Source: Desulfovibrio sp. A2 (GTDB lineage Bacteria; Desulfobacterota; Desulfovibrionia; Desulfovibrionales; Desulfovibrionaceae). From it: a stretch of DNA of 64,000 nucleotides. The DNA lies in the NCBI RefSeq assembly GCF_000226255.1, contig NZ_AGFG01000061.1, positions 62,001 to 126,000 of the forward strand, read 5' to 3'. The notes beneath the pieces are model-generated. The model made no database searches and was not told the DNA's origin. It saw only the letters and a list, made by a program, of their open reading frames with translations. The translations under genes and the position numbers were made by a program. Positions 16,816 through 24,720 of the stretch are shown in pieces. Numbering within the stretch: position 1 is the first letter of the stretch; every line of letters starts with the position of its first letter.

Positions 16816-18891
16816 TTATGCTTTGGCGATGTTTACGCCGGCGCTGTTCCAGACCGAAAGGCCCGTGCCGGGTTCCGCACCAGCTGCGAGCAGGCGCATG
16901 ACGTTTTCGCCCTTGCCCTTGCTGAACTCGTCGAAGGCGGTGTGCCCATGCCCGGCGGGCACGGCCACGGTGTCGTTGATGACGCCTTCGAACAGGTTCA
17001 CCCGCGCCGTGAACTTGCCGGCGGGGTTCGAGAGCTCGATGCGGTCGTGCTTCTGCAGGCCCAGCTTGGCGGCCGTGGCCCCATTCATCATCACGTAGAG
17101 GTCCGCGCCCTGGATTTCCCAGCGGCGGACGGTCTTGGTGTTGAAGGGCGGGGTGGCGGTCTTGCTGGTGCCCACGTTCAGCTTGGCGACCGGGGCGAGG
17201 GCGACGGGGAAGGCCGGGGCCTTCACGTCGATGGCCTTGGAAAGTACGTCGGCGCGCAGGGCGATGCCGTTGACCGGCAGCACTGCGCTGCTTACGTGCG
17301 CGTTGGTGGCCGAAGGCTCGGTGAAGCTCGCGCCGCGGGCTTCGGCCTTGGCCTTCAGGGCGTCGGCGAAGGCGGCGACGCCAAGGTCGGCGCCCAGCTT
17401 CTTCGCGATGCCGATAACCACGTCGCCAGCCGGGCGGGCATCCACCAGGGGAGCCAGCGCGGGCACGGCAAGCGCGTACACCACCTGGCCGGAGCCGTAG
17501 GGGGTGTCCACGTCGTCGAAGCGTTCAAGGCCCATGGGCACCGGCAACACGAGGTCGCAGGCCATGGCCGTTTCGTCGAGGAAACTGGTGAAGGCCACCT
17601 TGAAGGGCACCTTGGCCAGCGTGGCCTTCATGGCGTCGGTCTGGGGCAGCGCGTAGACGGGGTTGGCTTCGTAGAAGACAATCGCCTGCGGGGCCGCGGC
17701 CTTGCCGGAGGCCACCTTGCCGAGCCAGCCCACCAGGTCGTTCTGCAGCAGGGCCTTGCGGTCCATGGCGGCAGGAACCACCTTGCGGGCGTATGGCAGG
17801 GCGCGGATGCCGCCTTCGCGGTTCATGGAGCCAAGCAGCGCGTTCAGCGCAAGGCCCGCCAGCACGGGGGCAGCGCCGCCGCCCTGGCCGAACTCGGACC
17901 CGGCGATGACCAGCGGCCGCTTGGCCTTGGCCAGTTCCTGGGCCACGGCGGCAAGACGCTTGGCGTCCACGCCGGTCTGCGCCGCCACCTGTTCGGGGGT
18001 GAACTTCGCGGCCAGGGCCTTGAAGTCGGCGAAGTCGGCGGCGGGGCTGGATGCGCCCGCCTTGATCAGCAGGTTGGCAAGGCCCAGGGCCAGCACCGTT
18101 TCGGCGCCGGGACGGATGGGCAGCCACACGTCCGCGCCGGCGGCGGTGTTGTTCTGCACCGGGCCCGCGTAGGCGAAGCGCACCGAAGGCGTTTCGCCAT
18201 GGGGGCGGCCCGCCTTGAAGGCGCGGCGGTTGCGGATGACCGGGCCCCACGTTTCGAGCACGTTGGCGCCGATGGCCAGCACGTAGTCGCTCTTCTCGAT
18301 GTCGTAGCCCACCTGGCCTTCGCCGCCCATCAGTTCCCACGCCTTGGCGGCGGGCTGGGCCTCGCCGGGCATCAGGAAGCAGGACTTCGAACCCATCTCG
18401 GCGGCCAGCGCCGTGAACAGTTCGTTGATGGTGCCGGTTTCGTCGCCGGTGATGACGGCAAGCTTGTCGCCGCCCTTGGCCTTCTTCAGGCCTTCCACCA
18501 GCATGGTTTCGGCCTCTTCCCAGGTGATGCCCACGTACGCGCCGTCGGCGGTACGCTTCAGCGGGCGCTTCATGCGGGAGGGGCTGTAGAGCAGCTGCAC
18601 TTCCGCCGCGGCGATGGACGAAAGGCCGCCGCCGAGGGGGTGATCGTTGTTGGTCAGCACGCGCACCGGGCGGCCGTCAACCAGCCGCACCCGCACGCCC
18701 ACACCGGACGGACACAGCTTGCTGACGGTGGGCACGTAGGAGTTGGCGCCGTCGATGTTACGCGGAATCCACGACCAGTTCTGCGTCCAGATGGAGACGT
18801 CGTCCAGGCTTTTCCAGACGACGGGGGTGGCGAGAATGCCCGCGGTGGCGCCGCCGATGAACTTCAGGAAACCTCTTCTGTCCAGAGCCAT
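16816..18891 (-). CDS. qrcB: Menaquinone reductase molybdopterin-family subunit QrcB
   Basis: A 691-residue protein of the molybdopterin oxidoreductase fold. The N-terminus MALDRRGFLKFIGG is a Tat signal. The place where the catalytic relatives hold their N-terminal 4Fe-4S ligands reads KLCPSGVGVRV, with only one cysteine of the usual four, and no Cys/SeC/Ser molybdenum ligand is obvious. This fits the published view that QrcB has lost its cofactors and serves a structural role. The domain order is otherwise ordinary, ending in the MopB C-terminal barrel (DLYVMMNGATAAKLGL). It is preceded by qrcA (12 bases) and followed by qrcC. Confidence 0.95.
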   Translation of the reverse strand: MALDRRGFLKFIGGATAGILATPVVWKSLDDVSIWTQNWSWIPRNIDGANSYVPTVSKLCPSGVGVRVRLVDGRPVRVLTNNDHPLGGGLSSIAAAEVQLLYSPSRMKRPLKRTADGAYVGITWEEAETMLVEGLKKAKGGDKLAVITGDETGTINELFTALAAEMGSKSCFLMPGEAQPAAKAWELMGGEGQVGYDIEKSDYVLAIGANVLETWGPVIRNRRAFKAGRPHGETPSVRFAYAGPVQNNTAAGADVWLPIRPGAETVLALGLANLLIKAGASSPAADFADFKALAAKFTPEQVAAQTGVDAKRLAAVAQELAKAKRPLVIAGSEFGQGGGAAPVLAGLALNALLGSMNREGGIRALPYARKVVPAAMDRKALLQNDLVGWLGKVASGKAAAPQAIVFYEANPVYALPQTDAMKATLAKVPFKVAFTSFLDETAMACDLVLPVPMGLERFDDVDTPYGSGQVVYALAVPALAPLVDARPAGDVVIGIAKKLGADLGVAAFADALKAKAEARGASFTEPSATNAHVSSAVLPVNGIALRADVLSKAIDVKAPAFPVALAPVAKLNVGTSKTATPPFNTKTVRRWEIQGADLYVMMNGATAAKLGLQKHDRIELSNPAGKFTARVNLFEGVINDTVAVPAGHGHTAFDEFSKGKGENVMRLLAAGAEPGTGLSVWNSAGVNIAKA

Positions 18892-18903
18892 AGCACCACC
18901 CCT

Positions 18904-19539
18904 TTACTTGTGGCAGACGAAGCAGGCATTGCTGGAGCTCGTCACGCCGTAGTGGTTCTCATTGGCGTGACAGCGTTCGCATTGCCACATCTTCATGGTT
19001 TGCTTGCTGTAACCGGTCAGCTTGTTTTCAAAGTGGGTCGGAGCGCTGTCGGAATTGGCCACGTCGGGGTGGCACTGGGCGCAGAGTTCCGATTCCTTGA
19101 ATTCATGACACTGGTTGCAGCCGTCAAGGGAATGGGCGGCATGGCTGAAGAAGACGTTGTCGGGCTGGATCTGGTAGACCAGCCACTTAACTTCCTTGCC
19201 GGTTTTCACGTACTCGTTGACGAAGCGGGCTTCCTCGGGGTCGGAACCCATGACGTCGGAATGGCAGTCGGCACAGCTGGCGGTGGAGGGCAGACCCGCG
19301 AAGGTCCCGTCCTCACGCAGCACGTGACACTGCTTGCATTCCATGCCCGCGCCTTCCATGTGCACCTTGTGGCTGAAGCGTATCGGTTGTTCCTTCTTGC
19401 TGTAGATCATGTCCGGGAACACCCACCAGCCGAAGATGAGCGACACGACCAGGCCGACGAGGAACGGTGTGATGCCGCCGCCGCAGCATTTGCCGCCGTC
19501 CGTCCCGCAGCCTGAACTGTTTAACTGCCTGTCCTCCAT
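18904..19539 (-). CDS. qrcA: Menaquinone reductase multihaem cytochrome c QrcA
   Basis: A 211-residue membrane-anchored cytochrome, first gene of the operon. One hydrophobic helix (about 24-43) follows a Cys/Gly-rich start (SSGCGTDGGKCCGGG). Six CXXCH haem motifs are at 68, 89, 141, 153, 187 and 206, the number known for QrcA. It accepts electrons from the periplasmic type I cytochrome c3 network. The start at 19539 is preferred to the longer open frame because GAGG/AAGGG lie just before it and it gives the expected family start. Confidence 0.95.
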   Translation of the reverse strand: MEDRQLNSSGCGTDGGKCCGGGITPFLVGLVVSLIFGWWVFPDMIYSKKEQPIRFSHKVHMEGAGMECKQCHVLREDGTFAGLPSTASCADCHSDVMGSDPEEARFVNEYVKTGKEVKWLVYQIQPDNVFFSHAAHSLDGCNQCHEFKESELCAQCHPDVANSDSAPTHFENKLTGYSKQTMKMWQCERCHANENHYGVTSSSNACFVCHK

Positions 19540-19634
19540 ACCCTTCGCCTCATTAGCTGATTTGAGAGATGAATAACGAATGCCCACACTTGCCACGACA
19601 ACCTTACTAGGCGACAGTTTGAAAGCCTGTCAAG

Positions 19635-19648
19635 GTGAAATATTTCAC
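19635..19648. promoter_or_regulatory. Rex-like palindromic operator upstream of qrcA
   Basis: GTGAAATATTTCAC is a perfect 14-bp palindrome about 95 bp before qrcA. It equals the core of the known Rex (NADH/NAD+ sensor) site TTGTGAA-N4-TTCACAA, although the outermost TT/AA bases are not kept. A second half site, AGGTGAAATTCCAC, lies about 40 bp further upstream at 19674-19687. CRP/FNR-family proteins recognise related words, so the identity of the regulator is inferred. Confidence 0.55.
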
Positions 19649-19704
19649 GAATCCGCTTCCATTTCGCGCAACTAGGTGAAATTCCACAGCGCCTGAGCGG
19701 CCGC

Positions 19705-21255
19705 TCAGCCCTCCTTGCGGCGTCCGTACACGTCGTCAAAGCGGACGATGTCGTCTTCGCCCAAATACGGACCGCTTTGTATTTCGATGAGTTCGAGAGG
19801 AATGCGCCCCGGATTGGTTAACCGATGAAGGGTGGCTTTGGGGATGTCCACCCACTCATTTTCCGTCAAAGTGCGTTCCTCGTTGCCAACCTGCACAAGC
19901 GCGGCCCCTTTGGCCACCACCCAGTGCTCGCTGCGGTGATGGTGCATCTGCAATGAGAGGCGCGCGCCGGGGTTTACCTCTATGCGCTTCACCTTGCGGC
20001 CGGGGCCCTCGTCTAGCACCGTGTAGTTGCCCCACGGGCGGCGCACGGTAAGGTGCACGTCCACCAGGGGGCTCTTTTCGGCCTTCAGGCGCTCCACCAC
20101 GTCTTTCACCCGCTGCACCTGGTCCTTGGCGCAGATGAGGGTGGCGTCGCGGGTCTGCACGGCGATGACGCCGGAAAGCCCGATGGCCACCAGCTTGCCC
20201 CCGCGCGAAAGCAGCAGGCAGTCGTCGCAGTCCATGGCCAGGGTGTCGCCCTGCACCACGCAGCCGCGCTCGTCCTTGGCCCCCAGGCGGTACAGCGCCT
20301 CCCAGCTGCCCAGGTCGTCCCAGCCGAAGTCGGCTTCCACCACGGCAATGCGGTCCACGTGCTCCATGATGCCATAGTCTATGGATATGGACGGCAGGGT
20401 GGAGTAGCCGTGCGTAAGCGGTATGGCCGGGGCCAGGGGGGTGTCCTGCCTGGTCGCCCACCACGCGTCCAGCGCGGGTTGGAAGCGCTGCACGGCGGCC
20501 AGCAGCACGCCGCCGTTGAACACGAACATGCCGCTGTTCCAGAAATGCATGCCCTGGCGCAGAAAGCCGCGCGCGGTTTCCAGATCGGGCTTTTCCACAA
20601 AGCCGTCCACGGCGAAGGCCGCGCCTTTCGCGGCGGCATCGGGGGCCGCCAGGGGGGCTCCCCGGCGGATATAGCCGTAGCCCGTTTCCGGCGTGGTGGG
20701 CGGCACCCCGAAGGTGACGGACCAGCCCTCTGCGGCCAGCCCGGCCCCGCGCGTGACCGCGGCGCGCCAGCGGCCCTCGTCGTGCAGCAGGTGGTCGGAC
20801 GGGAACACCGCCAGCAGGGGGGCGTCATCGGCCTGCGCGCCGTTGGGCGCGTCGCTTTCGGCTGCGCCCGCGTGGCGCAGGGCCGCGTCCAGCCCCAGCA
20901 GGATGGCGGGCAGGGTGTTGCGGCCCACGGGTTCGGCCAGCACCTGCGAATCGAGCCGTTCGTCCAGCGCGCGCGCCTGCGCCCGCACCTCGAACACGTG
21001 CTCCTCGTTGGTGACGATGTGCACCCGTTCTGGCGGGAACAGCGACAGCACGCGGCGCACCGTCTGTTGCAGCAGCGAAAGGTCGCCGTTCAGGGCCAGC
21101 AGCTGCTTGGGAAACAGCGCGCGCGAAAGGGGCCACAGCCGGGTGCCCGAGCCGCCCGCCAGGATGATGGCGTGGCAGCGGCCAAGCGCTGCTGCGGCGG
21201 CATCCGCCGGGGAATGGGCGACGGCGGCGGTGAGGTTGGCGGGGGATATGCTCAT
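19705..21255 (-). CDS. manC: Mannose-1-phosphate guanylyltransferase / mannose-6-phosphate isomerase
   Basis: A 516-residue bifunctional enzyme (type II PMI-GMP). The nucleotidyltransferase domain begins with ILAGGSGTRLWPLSRALFPKQ and contains FVEKPDLETA and the DYGIMEH site. The C-terminal cupin isomerase domain has RPWGNYTVLDEGPG and QMHHHRSEHWVV, with the metal-binding histidines. It supplies GDP-mannose for surface polysaccharides. The ATG at 21255 overlaps the stop of rfbC by four bases (ATGA), so the two are translationally coupled. Ala-rich spacers (residues 10-25 and about 125-140) are unremarkable. Confidence 0.94.
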   Translation of the reverse strand: MSISPANLTAAVAHSPADAAAAALGRCHAIILAGGSGTRLWPLSRALFPKQLLALNGDLSLLQQTVRRVLSLFPPERVHIVTNEEHVFEVRAQARALDERLDSQVLAEPVGRNTLPAILLGLDAALRHAGAAESDAPNGAQADDAPLLAVFPSDHLLHDEGRWRAAVTRGAGLAAEGWSVTFGVPPTTPETGYGYIRRGAPLAAPDAAAKGAAFAVDGFVEKPDLETARGFLRQGMHFWNSGMFVFNGGVLLAAVQRFQPALDAWWATRQDTPLAPAIPLTHGYSTLPSISIDYGIMEHVDRIAVVEADFGWDDLGSWEALYRLGAKDERGCVVQGDTLAMDCDDCLLLSRGGKLVAIGLSGVIAVQTRDATLICAKDQVQRVKDVVERLKAEKSPLVDVHLTVRRPWGNYTVLDEGPGRKVKRIEVNPGARLSLQMHHHRSEHWVVAKGAALVQVGNEERTLTENEWVDIPKATLHRLTNPGRIPLELIEIQSGPYLGEDDIVRFDDVYGRRKEG

Positions 21256-21830
21256 GCGGGCCTTGCCTGTGGGGCGGGCTCGAAGGTGAAGGGCGAAGCA
21301 AGGTCGCGCAGCCGGGGCAGGCAGCGGTCCTTCTCCGAAAGAATGGGCGCGATGCCGGGCCAGGGGATGGCCAGGTCCGGATCGTCCCAGGCGATGCCCG
21401 CCTCCATCTCGGGGGCGTAGTACGCATCGACCTTGTACTGGAATTCGGTGCCGGGTTCGAGGGTCATGTACCCGTGGGCGAAGCCGCGCGGCACGAACAG
21501 CCGTACGAAGTTGCGCTCGCTCAGTTCGCACCCGTACCACTGGCCGTAAGTGGGCGACCCCGCACGCAGGTCCACGGCCACGTCGTAGACGGAGCCGCGC
21601 GTGGCCCACACCAGCTTGGCCTGAGCGGCGGGCGGCAACTGGTAGTGCAGGCCGCGCAGCACGCCGGGCTGTTCCGACCGGGCGTGGTTGTCCTGCACGA
21701 ACCCGGCGTCAACGCCAAGGCGCTCGAACAGTTCGCGGCGGTAGGTTTCGAGAAAGAAGCCGCGTTCGTCGCGGAATACGCGCGGTTCAAGGCGAAGAAG
21801 GCCGGGAATGCCGGTTTCGATGATCTGCAC
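21252..21830 (-). CDS. rfbC: dTDP-4-dehydrorhamnose 3,5-epimerase
   Basis: A 192-residue cupin-fold enzyme of dTDP-L-rhamnose synthesis (RmlC). Motifs: FRDERGFFLETY, NHARSEQPGVLRGLHYQLPP with the catalytic His, and VPRGFAHGYMTL. The start is a GTG at 21830 with GGAGG four bases upstream; this gives MQIIETGIPGLLRLEP, the normal family N-terminus, whereas the longer open frame adds 80 Arg/Ala-rich residues. It overlaps manC by four bases. The other rhamnose genes (rfbA, B, D) are not in the window. Confidence 0.93.
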   Translation of the reverse strand: MQIIETGIPGLLRLEPRVFRDERGFFLETYRRELFERLGVDAGFVQDNHARSEQPGVLRGLHYQLPPAAQAKLVWATRGSVYDVAVDLRAGSPTYGQWYGCELSERNFVRLFVPRGFAHGYMTLEPGTEFQYKVDAYYAPEMEAGIAWDDPDLAIPWPGIAPILSEKDRCLPRLRDLASPFTFEPAPQARPA

Positions 21831-22063
21831 GAACCCTCCGGTGCCGATGTGCTGTGGAATCCCCCAAGCGCTTACCCAATCGCGCGGGTTTTTTGAAGCC
21901 CAAAGGCGCACCCGCGCGGCGGCGGGTTGGGGGGTGATGCTGCCCGCGCCGTGTCGGTGCGGGGCGCGTCCGATGGCCGCCAGACGGCGGACCGGCGATG
22001 CCCGCCTTGCGCCGCACGGGCATGCGGCCGCCGCAGCGCCGCGCGGCGCGTTACGGGCGCGGA

Positions 22064-22080
22064 TTGGCAAAACCGTTGCT
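22064..22080 (+). promoter_or_regulatory. Sigma54-like promoter before the hybrid kinase
   Basis: TTGGCAAAACCGTTGCT keeps the GG (22066-22067) and GC (22078-22079) 10 bp apart and the flanking TTGGCA and TTGCT bases; only CG of the consensus TGGCACG is lost. Transcription would begin near 22091, about 68 bases before the kinase start. The rest of the 328-bp divergent spacer 21831-22158 is GC-rich and shows no gene. Confidence 0.5.
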
Positions 22081-22158
22081 CATGTCCGCGGAAATGGGGT
22101 AAGGGAGCGCAATTGTGGTGCGGTACATGTTTCGGGGCTTTTACTTTCCGGGTTGGCC

Positions 22159-23862
22159 ATGAGCGAGCAAGAGACGGCGTGGAAAGCGCCCGCACAGGGG
22201 ATGGGGATGGTGTTCGATGAAGCCGGAGCGGCGCGCGAGGCCGCGCTGGAGGCGGAAATCGCAAGGCTGCGGGCCGAGCGCGACGCGGCGCTTGCGGCCG
22301 AACGCACGCTGCGCGACATCCTGACCTCGATCCCCGACCTGCTGACCGTGCACGACCGCGCGGAGCAGGTGGTGTTCAGCAACTGGCAGGGCGACAACGT
22401 GCGCTGGGAGACCCAGGGCGGCGAGCAGCACGGCAGAAGCTGCTTCGGCTGCTACTTCCGGGGCGAGAAATCGTGCGATGCCTGCCAGATAGCCGAGGTG
22501 TTCGACACCGGCCGCCAGAAGGTCATCGAGCTGTACAACCCGGACCTGCGCACCTTCCGGTCCATCACCGTGTTTCCGGTGCGCAACGCGGCCGGGCAGG
22601 TGGCCATGGTGGCGGAATACGTGCGCGACGTGACCGAAACCCGCCGCATGGAACGCGAACTGCGCGTGGCCAAGGAGGCCGCCGAGGCGGCGGACAAGGC
22701 CAAGAGCGAATTTCTGGCATCCATGAGCCACGAGATACGCACCCCCATGAACGGGGTGCTCGGCATGCTCGACCTTGCGCTGGACACCCCGCTGGACGAG
22801 GAGCAGCGCGAATACCTGGAGGCGGCGCAGAATTCCGCCGAATCGCTGCTGGCGCTCATCAACGACATTCTCGACTTCTCCAAGATAGAGGCGGGCATGG
22901 TGGAACTGGACAGCCAGGTGTTCCGCCTGCGCAAGCGCCTGTCCACCCTGCACACCATGTTCGTGCACCGGGCCGAGGAAAAGGGCCTGGGCTTCGCCTT
23001 CCTTGTGCCGGAAGACGTGCCCGACGGCCTGGTGGGCGACCCCATGCGGCTGCGCCAGGTGCTGGTGAACCTGCTGGACAACGCGCTGAAGTTCACCGAG
23101 GCGGGCCGCGTATCCCTTGCCGTGCGCGCCGTGGATGCCACGCCCGAATCGGTGATGCTGGAATTTTCCGTTACCGACTCCGGCCCCGGCATTCTGGACA
23201 AGCACCGCGAACACATCTTCGAGCGGTTCGTGCAGGCCGATGGTTCGCTGTCGCGCCGCCACAAGGGCACCGGCCTTGGGCTGGCCATCTGCAAGCGGCT
23301 GTCGCTGCTCATGGGCGGGGACATCCGCGTGGAAAGCGCGCCGGGGCAGGGCAGCACCTTCCTCTTCACCGCCCGCTTCGAAACGGCGCGACTGGAAGGC
23401 GAGGAAGCCGCCCGCACGCCGGTGCAGACGCCGGAGCCGCAGTGCCGGGCGCGCATCCTGGTGGCGGAAGACCACCCCATGAACCTGATGTTCATCGAAA
23501 AATTTTTGCAGAAGCAGGGCTACGAGGTGCAGTCCGTGACGGACGGCAGCGAAGTGGTGCCCGCGCTGCGCAGGCAGGAATTCGACCTTGTGCTGATGGA
23601 CATCGCCATGCCGGTGATGGACGGCATGGAGGCCACGCGCATGGTGCGCAAGGCGCAGGGCATGGCCACCAGCAGCAGCGTGCCCATCATCGCCATGACC
23701 GCCCACGCCATGAAGGGCGACCGCGAACAGTTTCTGGAAGCGGGCATGGACGACTACATCGGCAAGCCCATCAATTCCGACAACCTGCGCAGCCTGCTGC
23801 TGAAGCACATCCAGAAGTGCCGCCGAGGCGGGGCGACGGGCGCGGGGAGCGGGGCCGGGTAG
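22159..23862 (+). CDS. Hybrid histidine kinase with Cys-rich PAS sensor
   Basis: A 567-residue soluble kinase without membrane segments. A coiled-coil start is followed by a PAS domain (about 55-160) carrying four cysteines in CFGCYFRGEKSCDAC (C95, C98, C106, C109), which may bind a metal or iron-sulfur centre or act as a thiol switch (inference). Then come HisKA with H191 (SMSHEIRTPMNG), HATPase ([13 protein letters not shown]) and a receiver with D481 (LMDIAMPVMDG). The ATG at 22159 has only a weak ribosome-binding site. A sigma54-like promoter lies 80-95 bp upstream. It is divergent from rfbC. Confidence 0.9.
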   Translation: MSEQETAWKAPAQGMGMVFDEAGAAREAALEAEIARLRAERDAALAAERTLRDILTSIPDLLTVHDRAEQVVFSNWQGDNVRWETQGGEQHGRSCFGCYFRGEKSCDACQIAEVFDTGRQKVIELYNPDLRTFRSITVFPVRNAAGQVAMVAEYVRDVTETRRMERELRVAKEAAEAADKAKSEFLASMSHEIRTPMNGVLGMLDLALDTPLDEEQREYLEAAQNSAESLLALINDILDFSKIEAGMVELDSQVFRLRKRLSTLHTMFVHRAEEKGLGFAFLVPEDVPDGLVGDPMRLRQVLVNLLDNALKFTEAGRVSLAVRAVDATPESVMLEFSVTDSGPGILDKHREHIFERFVQADGSLSRRHKGTGLGLAICKRLSLLMGGDIRVESAPGQGSTFLFTARFETARLEGEEAARTPVQTPEPQCRARILVAEDHPMNLMFIEKFLQKQGYEVQSVTDGSEVVPALRRQEFDLVLMDIAMPVMDGMEATRMVRKAQGMATSSSVPIIAMTAHAMKGDREQFLEAGMDDYIGKPINSDNLRSLLLKHIQKCRRGGATGAGSGAG

Positions 23863-24165
23863 CGGCGGACGCGAGAGCGGATAGCGGATGACGAGGGGTG
23901 TGTCGGCGCAGAGCCGGGGCTGGGTAGCAGACAGGCGGCAGGGCGATGGGGCGTGGCCCGCGACCGGGATAGCAGGGCCGGGCGACGGGGGCGGATGCCA
24001 GGGCCGCAAGGCCGCCGAGAGGATGCCACGCCGGACGGACATTTTCATGCCGCAGGCATGTGCGACCTCGCCAGCTTGACCGCCACGGGCGGTCAGGGCA
24101 TAACCGCCCGGCAAGGCAGGGTAGTGGCGTATCGGTTCTGGTACGGCCTGCCCCGCACCACCTGC
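23863..24165 (+). other. Gene-free GC-rich spacer before tRNA-Ser
   Basis: No open frame here has a credible start, ribosome-binding site or similarity to known proteins, on either strand. Frames crossing it are antisense shadows of the kinase. It presumably holds the promoter of tRNA-Ser, but no clear -35/-10 pair stands out. Confidence 0.4.
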
Positions 24166-24257
24166 GGAAGGGTGGCAGAGTCCGGTTTATTGCGGCGGTC
24201 TTGAAAACCGTTGTGGGGGGAACCCCACCGGGGGTTCGAATCCCTCCCCTTCCGCCA
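24166..24257 (+). tRNA. tRNA-Ser (anticodon UGA)
   Basis: A complete 92-base class II tRNA with encoded CCA. The acceptor stem GGAAGGG (24166-24172) pairs with CCCTTCC (24247-24253), discriminator G, then CCA. The anticodon loop CTTGAAA gives UGA at 24202-24204, which reads UCA codons. The long variable arm (GTGGGGGGAACCCCAC) and TTCGAAT of the T loop are intact. A hairpin with a T-rich tail follows. Confidence 0.97.
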
Positions 24258-24274
24258 GAAATGTTGATATTGGT

Positions 24275-24316
24275 ACGCCGTGCCTGTGGCAAGTCTACAG
24301 GCCGGCGTCTTTATTT
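24275..24316 (+). terminator. Terminator after tRNA-Ser
   Basis: ACGCCG-T-GCCTGT pairs with ACAGGC-CGGCGT (12 bp with a one-base bulge, 24275-24308), followed by CTTTATTT. It ends the tRNA transcript 18 bases past the CCA. Confidence 0.75.
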
Positions 24317-24355
24317 ATGTATGGGCAGGATCAAAAGCGAACGAGAGGCATATCG

Positions 24356-24712
24356 ATGGAATTTTCCAATGTGCTTGGCGTGTTCGGTGGTCTTGGTGTC
24401 GGTAGTGTTCTGACGCTGTTAATTAAGGAATATTTCGATAACAAGAAGAGTGTTGCGCGGAGGATGTTTGAGGAAAAGCGCGAAGCCTATGTCAGTTTTC
24501 TTGATATAGCTGCGCGCTCGCAAACAATGAAGCCTCAAGAAGCCATATGGGCGAGAACGGCTGCGATAGAGCGGATTCGTCTTTGTGGAAGCTTGGAAGT
24601 GATACGGGCCTTGGACATAGTAACCAAGGCACCGCCGAATTCGCCTCGTGATGCTGTTGATGACCTTGTACGAGCCATGAGATTTGACCTCTTTCCTGGT
24701 TTTAAAGGGTAG
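24356..24712 (+). CDS. Small membrane-anchored protein of unknown function, AT-richer
   Basis: A 118-residue protein with one N-terminal hydrophobic segment (VFGGLGVGSVLTLLI) and a charged helical body (KKSVARRMFEEKREAYVSFLDIAA). It resembles small phage- or island-borne proteins of no known role. GAGAGG seven bases upstream supports the start. Codon use is clearly less GC-rich than all neighbours, and it lies about 100 bp after a tRNA gene, a common integration site, so it may be the remnant of an island. No integrase or repeat of the tRNA end was found next to it. Confidence 0.7.
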   Translation: MEFSNVLGVFGGLGVGSVLTLLIKEYFDNKKSVARRMFEEKREAYVSFLDIAARSQTMKPQEAIWARTAAIERIRLCGSLEVIRALDIVTKAPPNSPRDAVDDLVRAMRFDLFPGFKG

Positions 24713-24720
24713 TCGGGGCG

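Noticed and set aside
16942..19515. An 857-residue plus-strand frame over the qrc operon
   Set aside because: Shadow of qrcB and qrcA; the minus-strand genes are unmistakable and the plus frame has no motif or ribosome-binding site.
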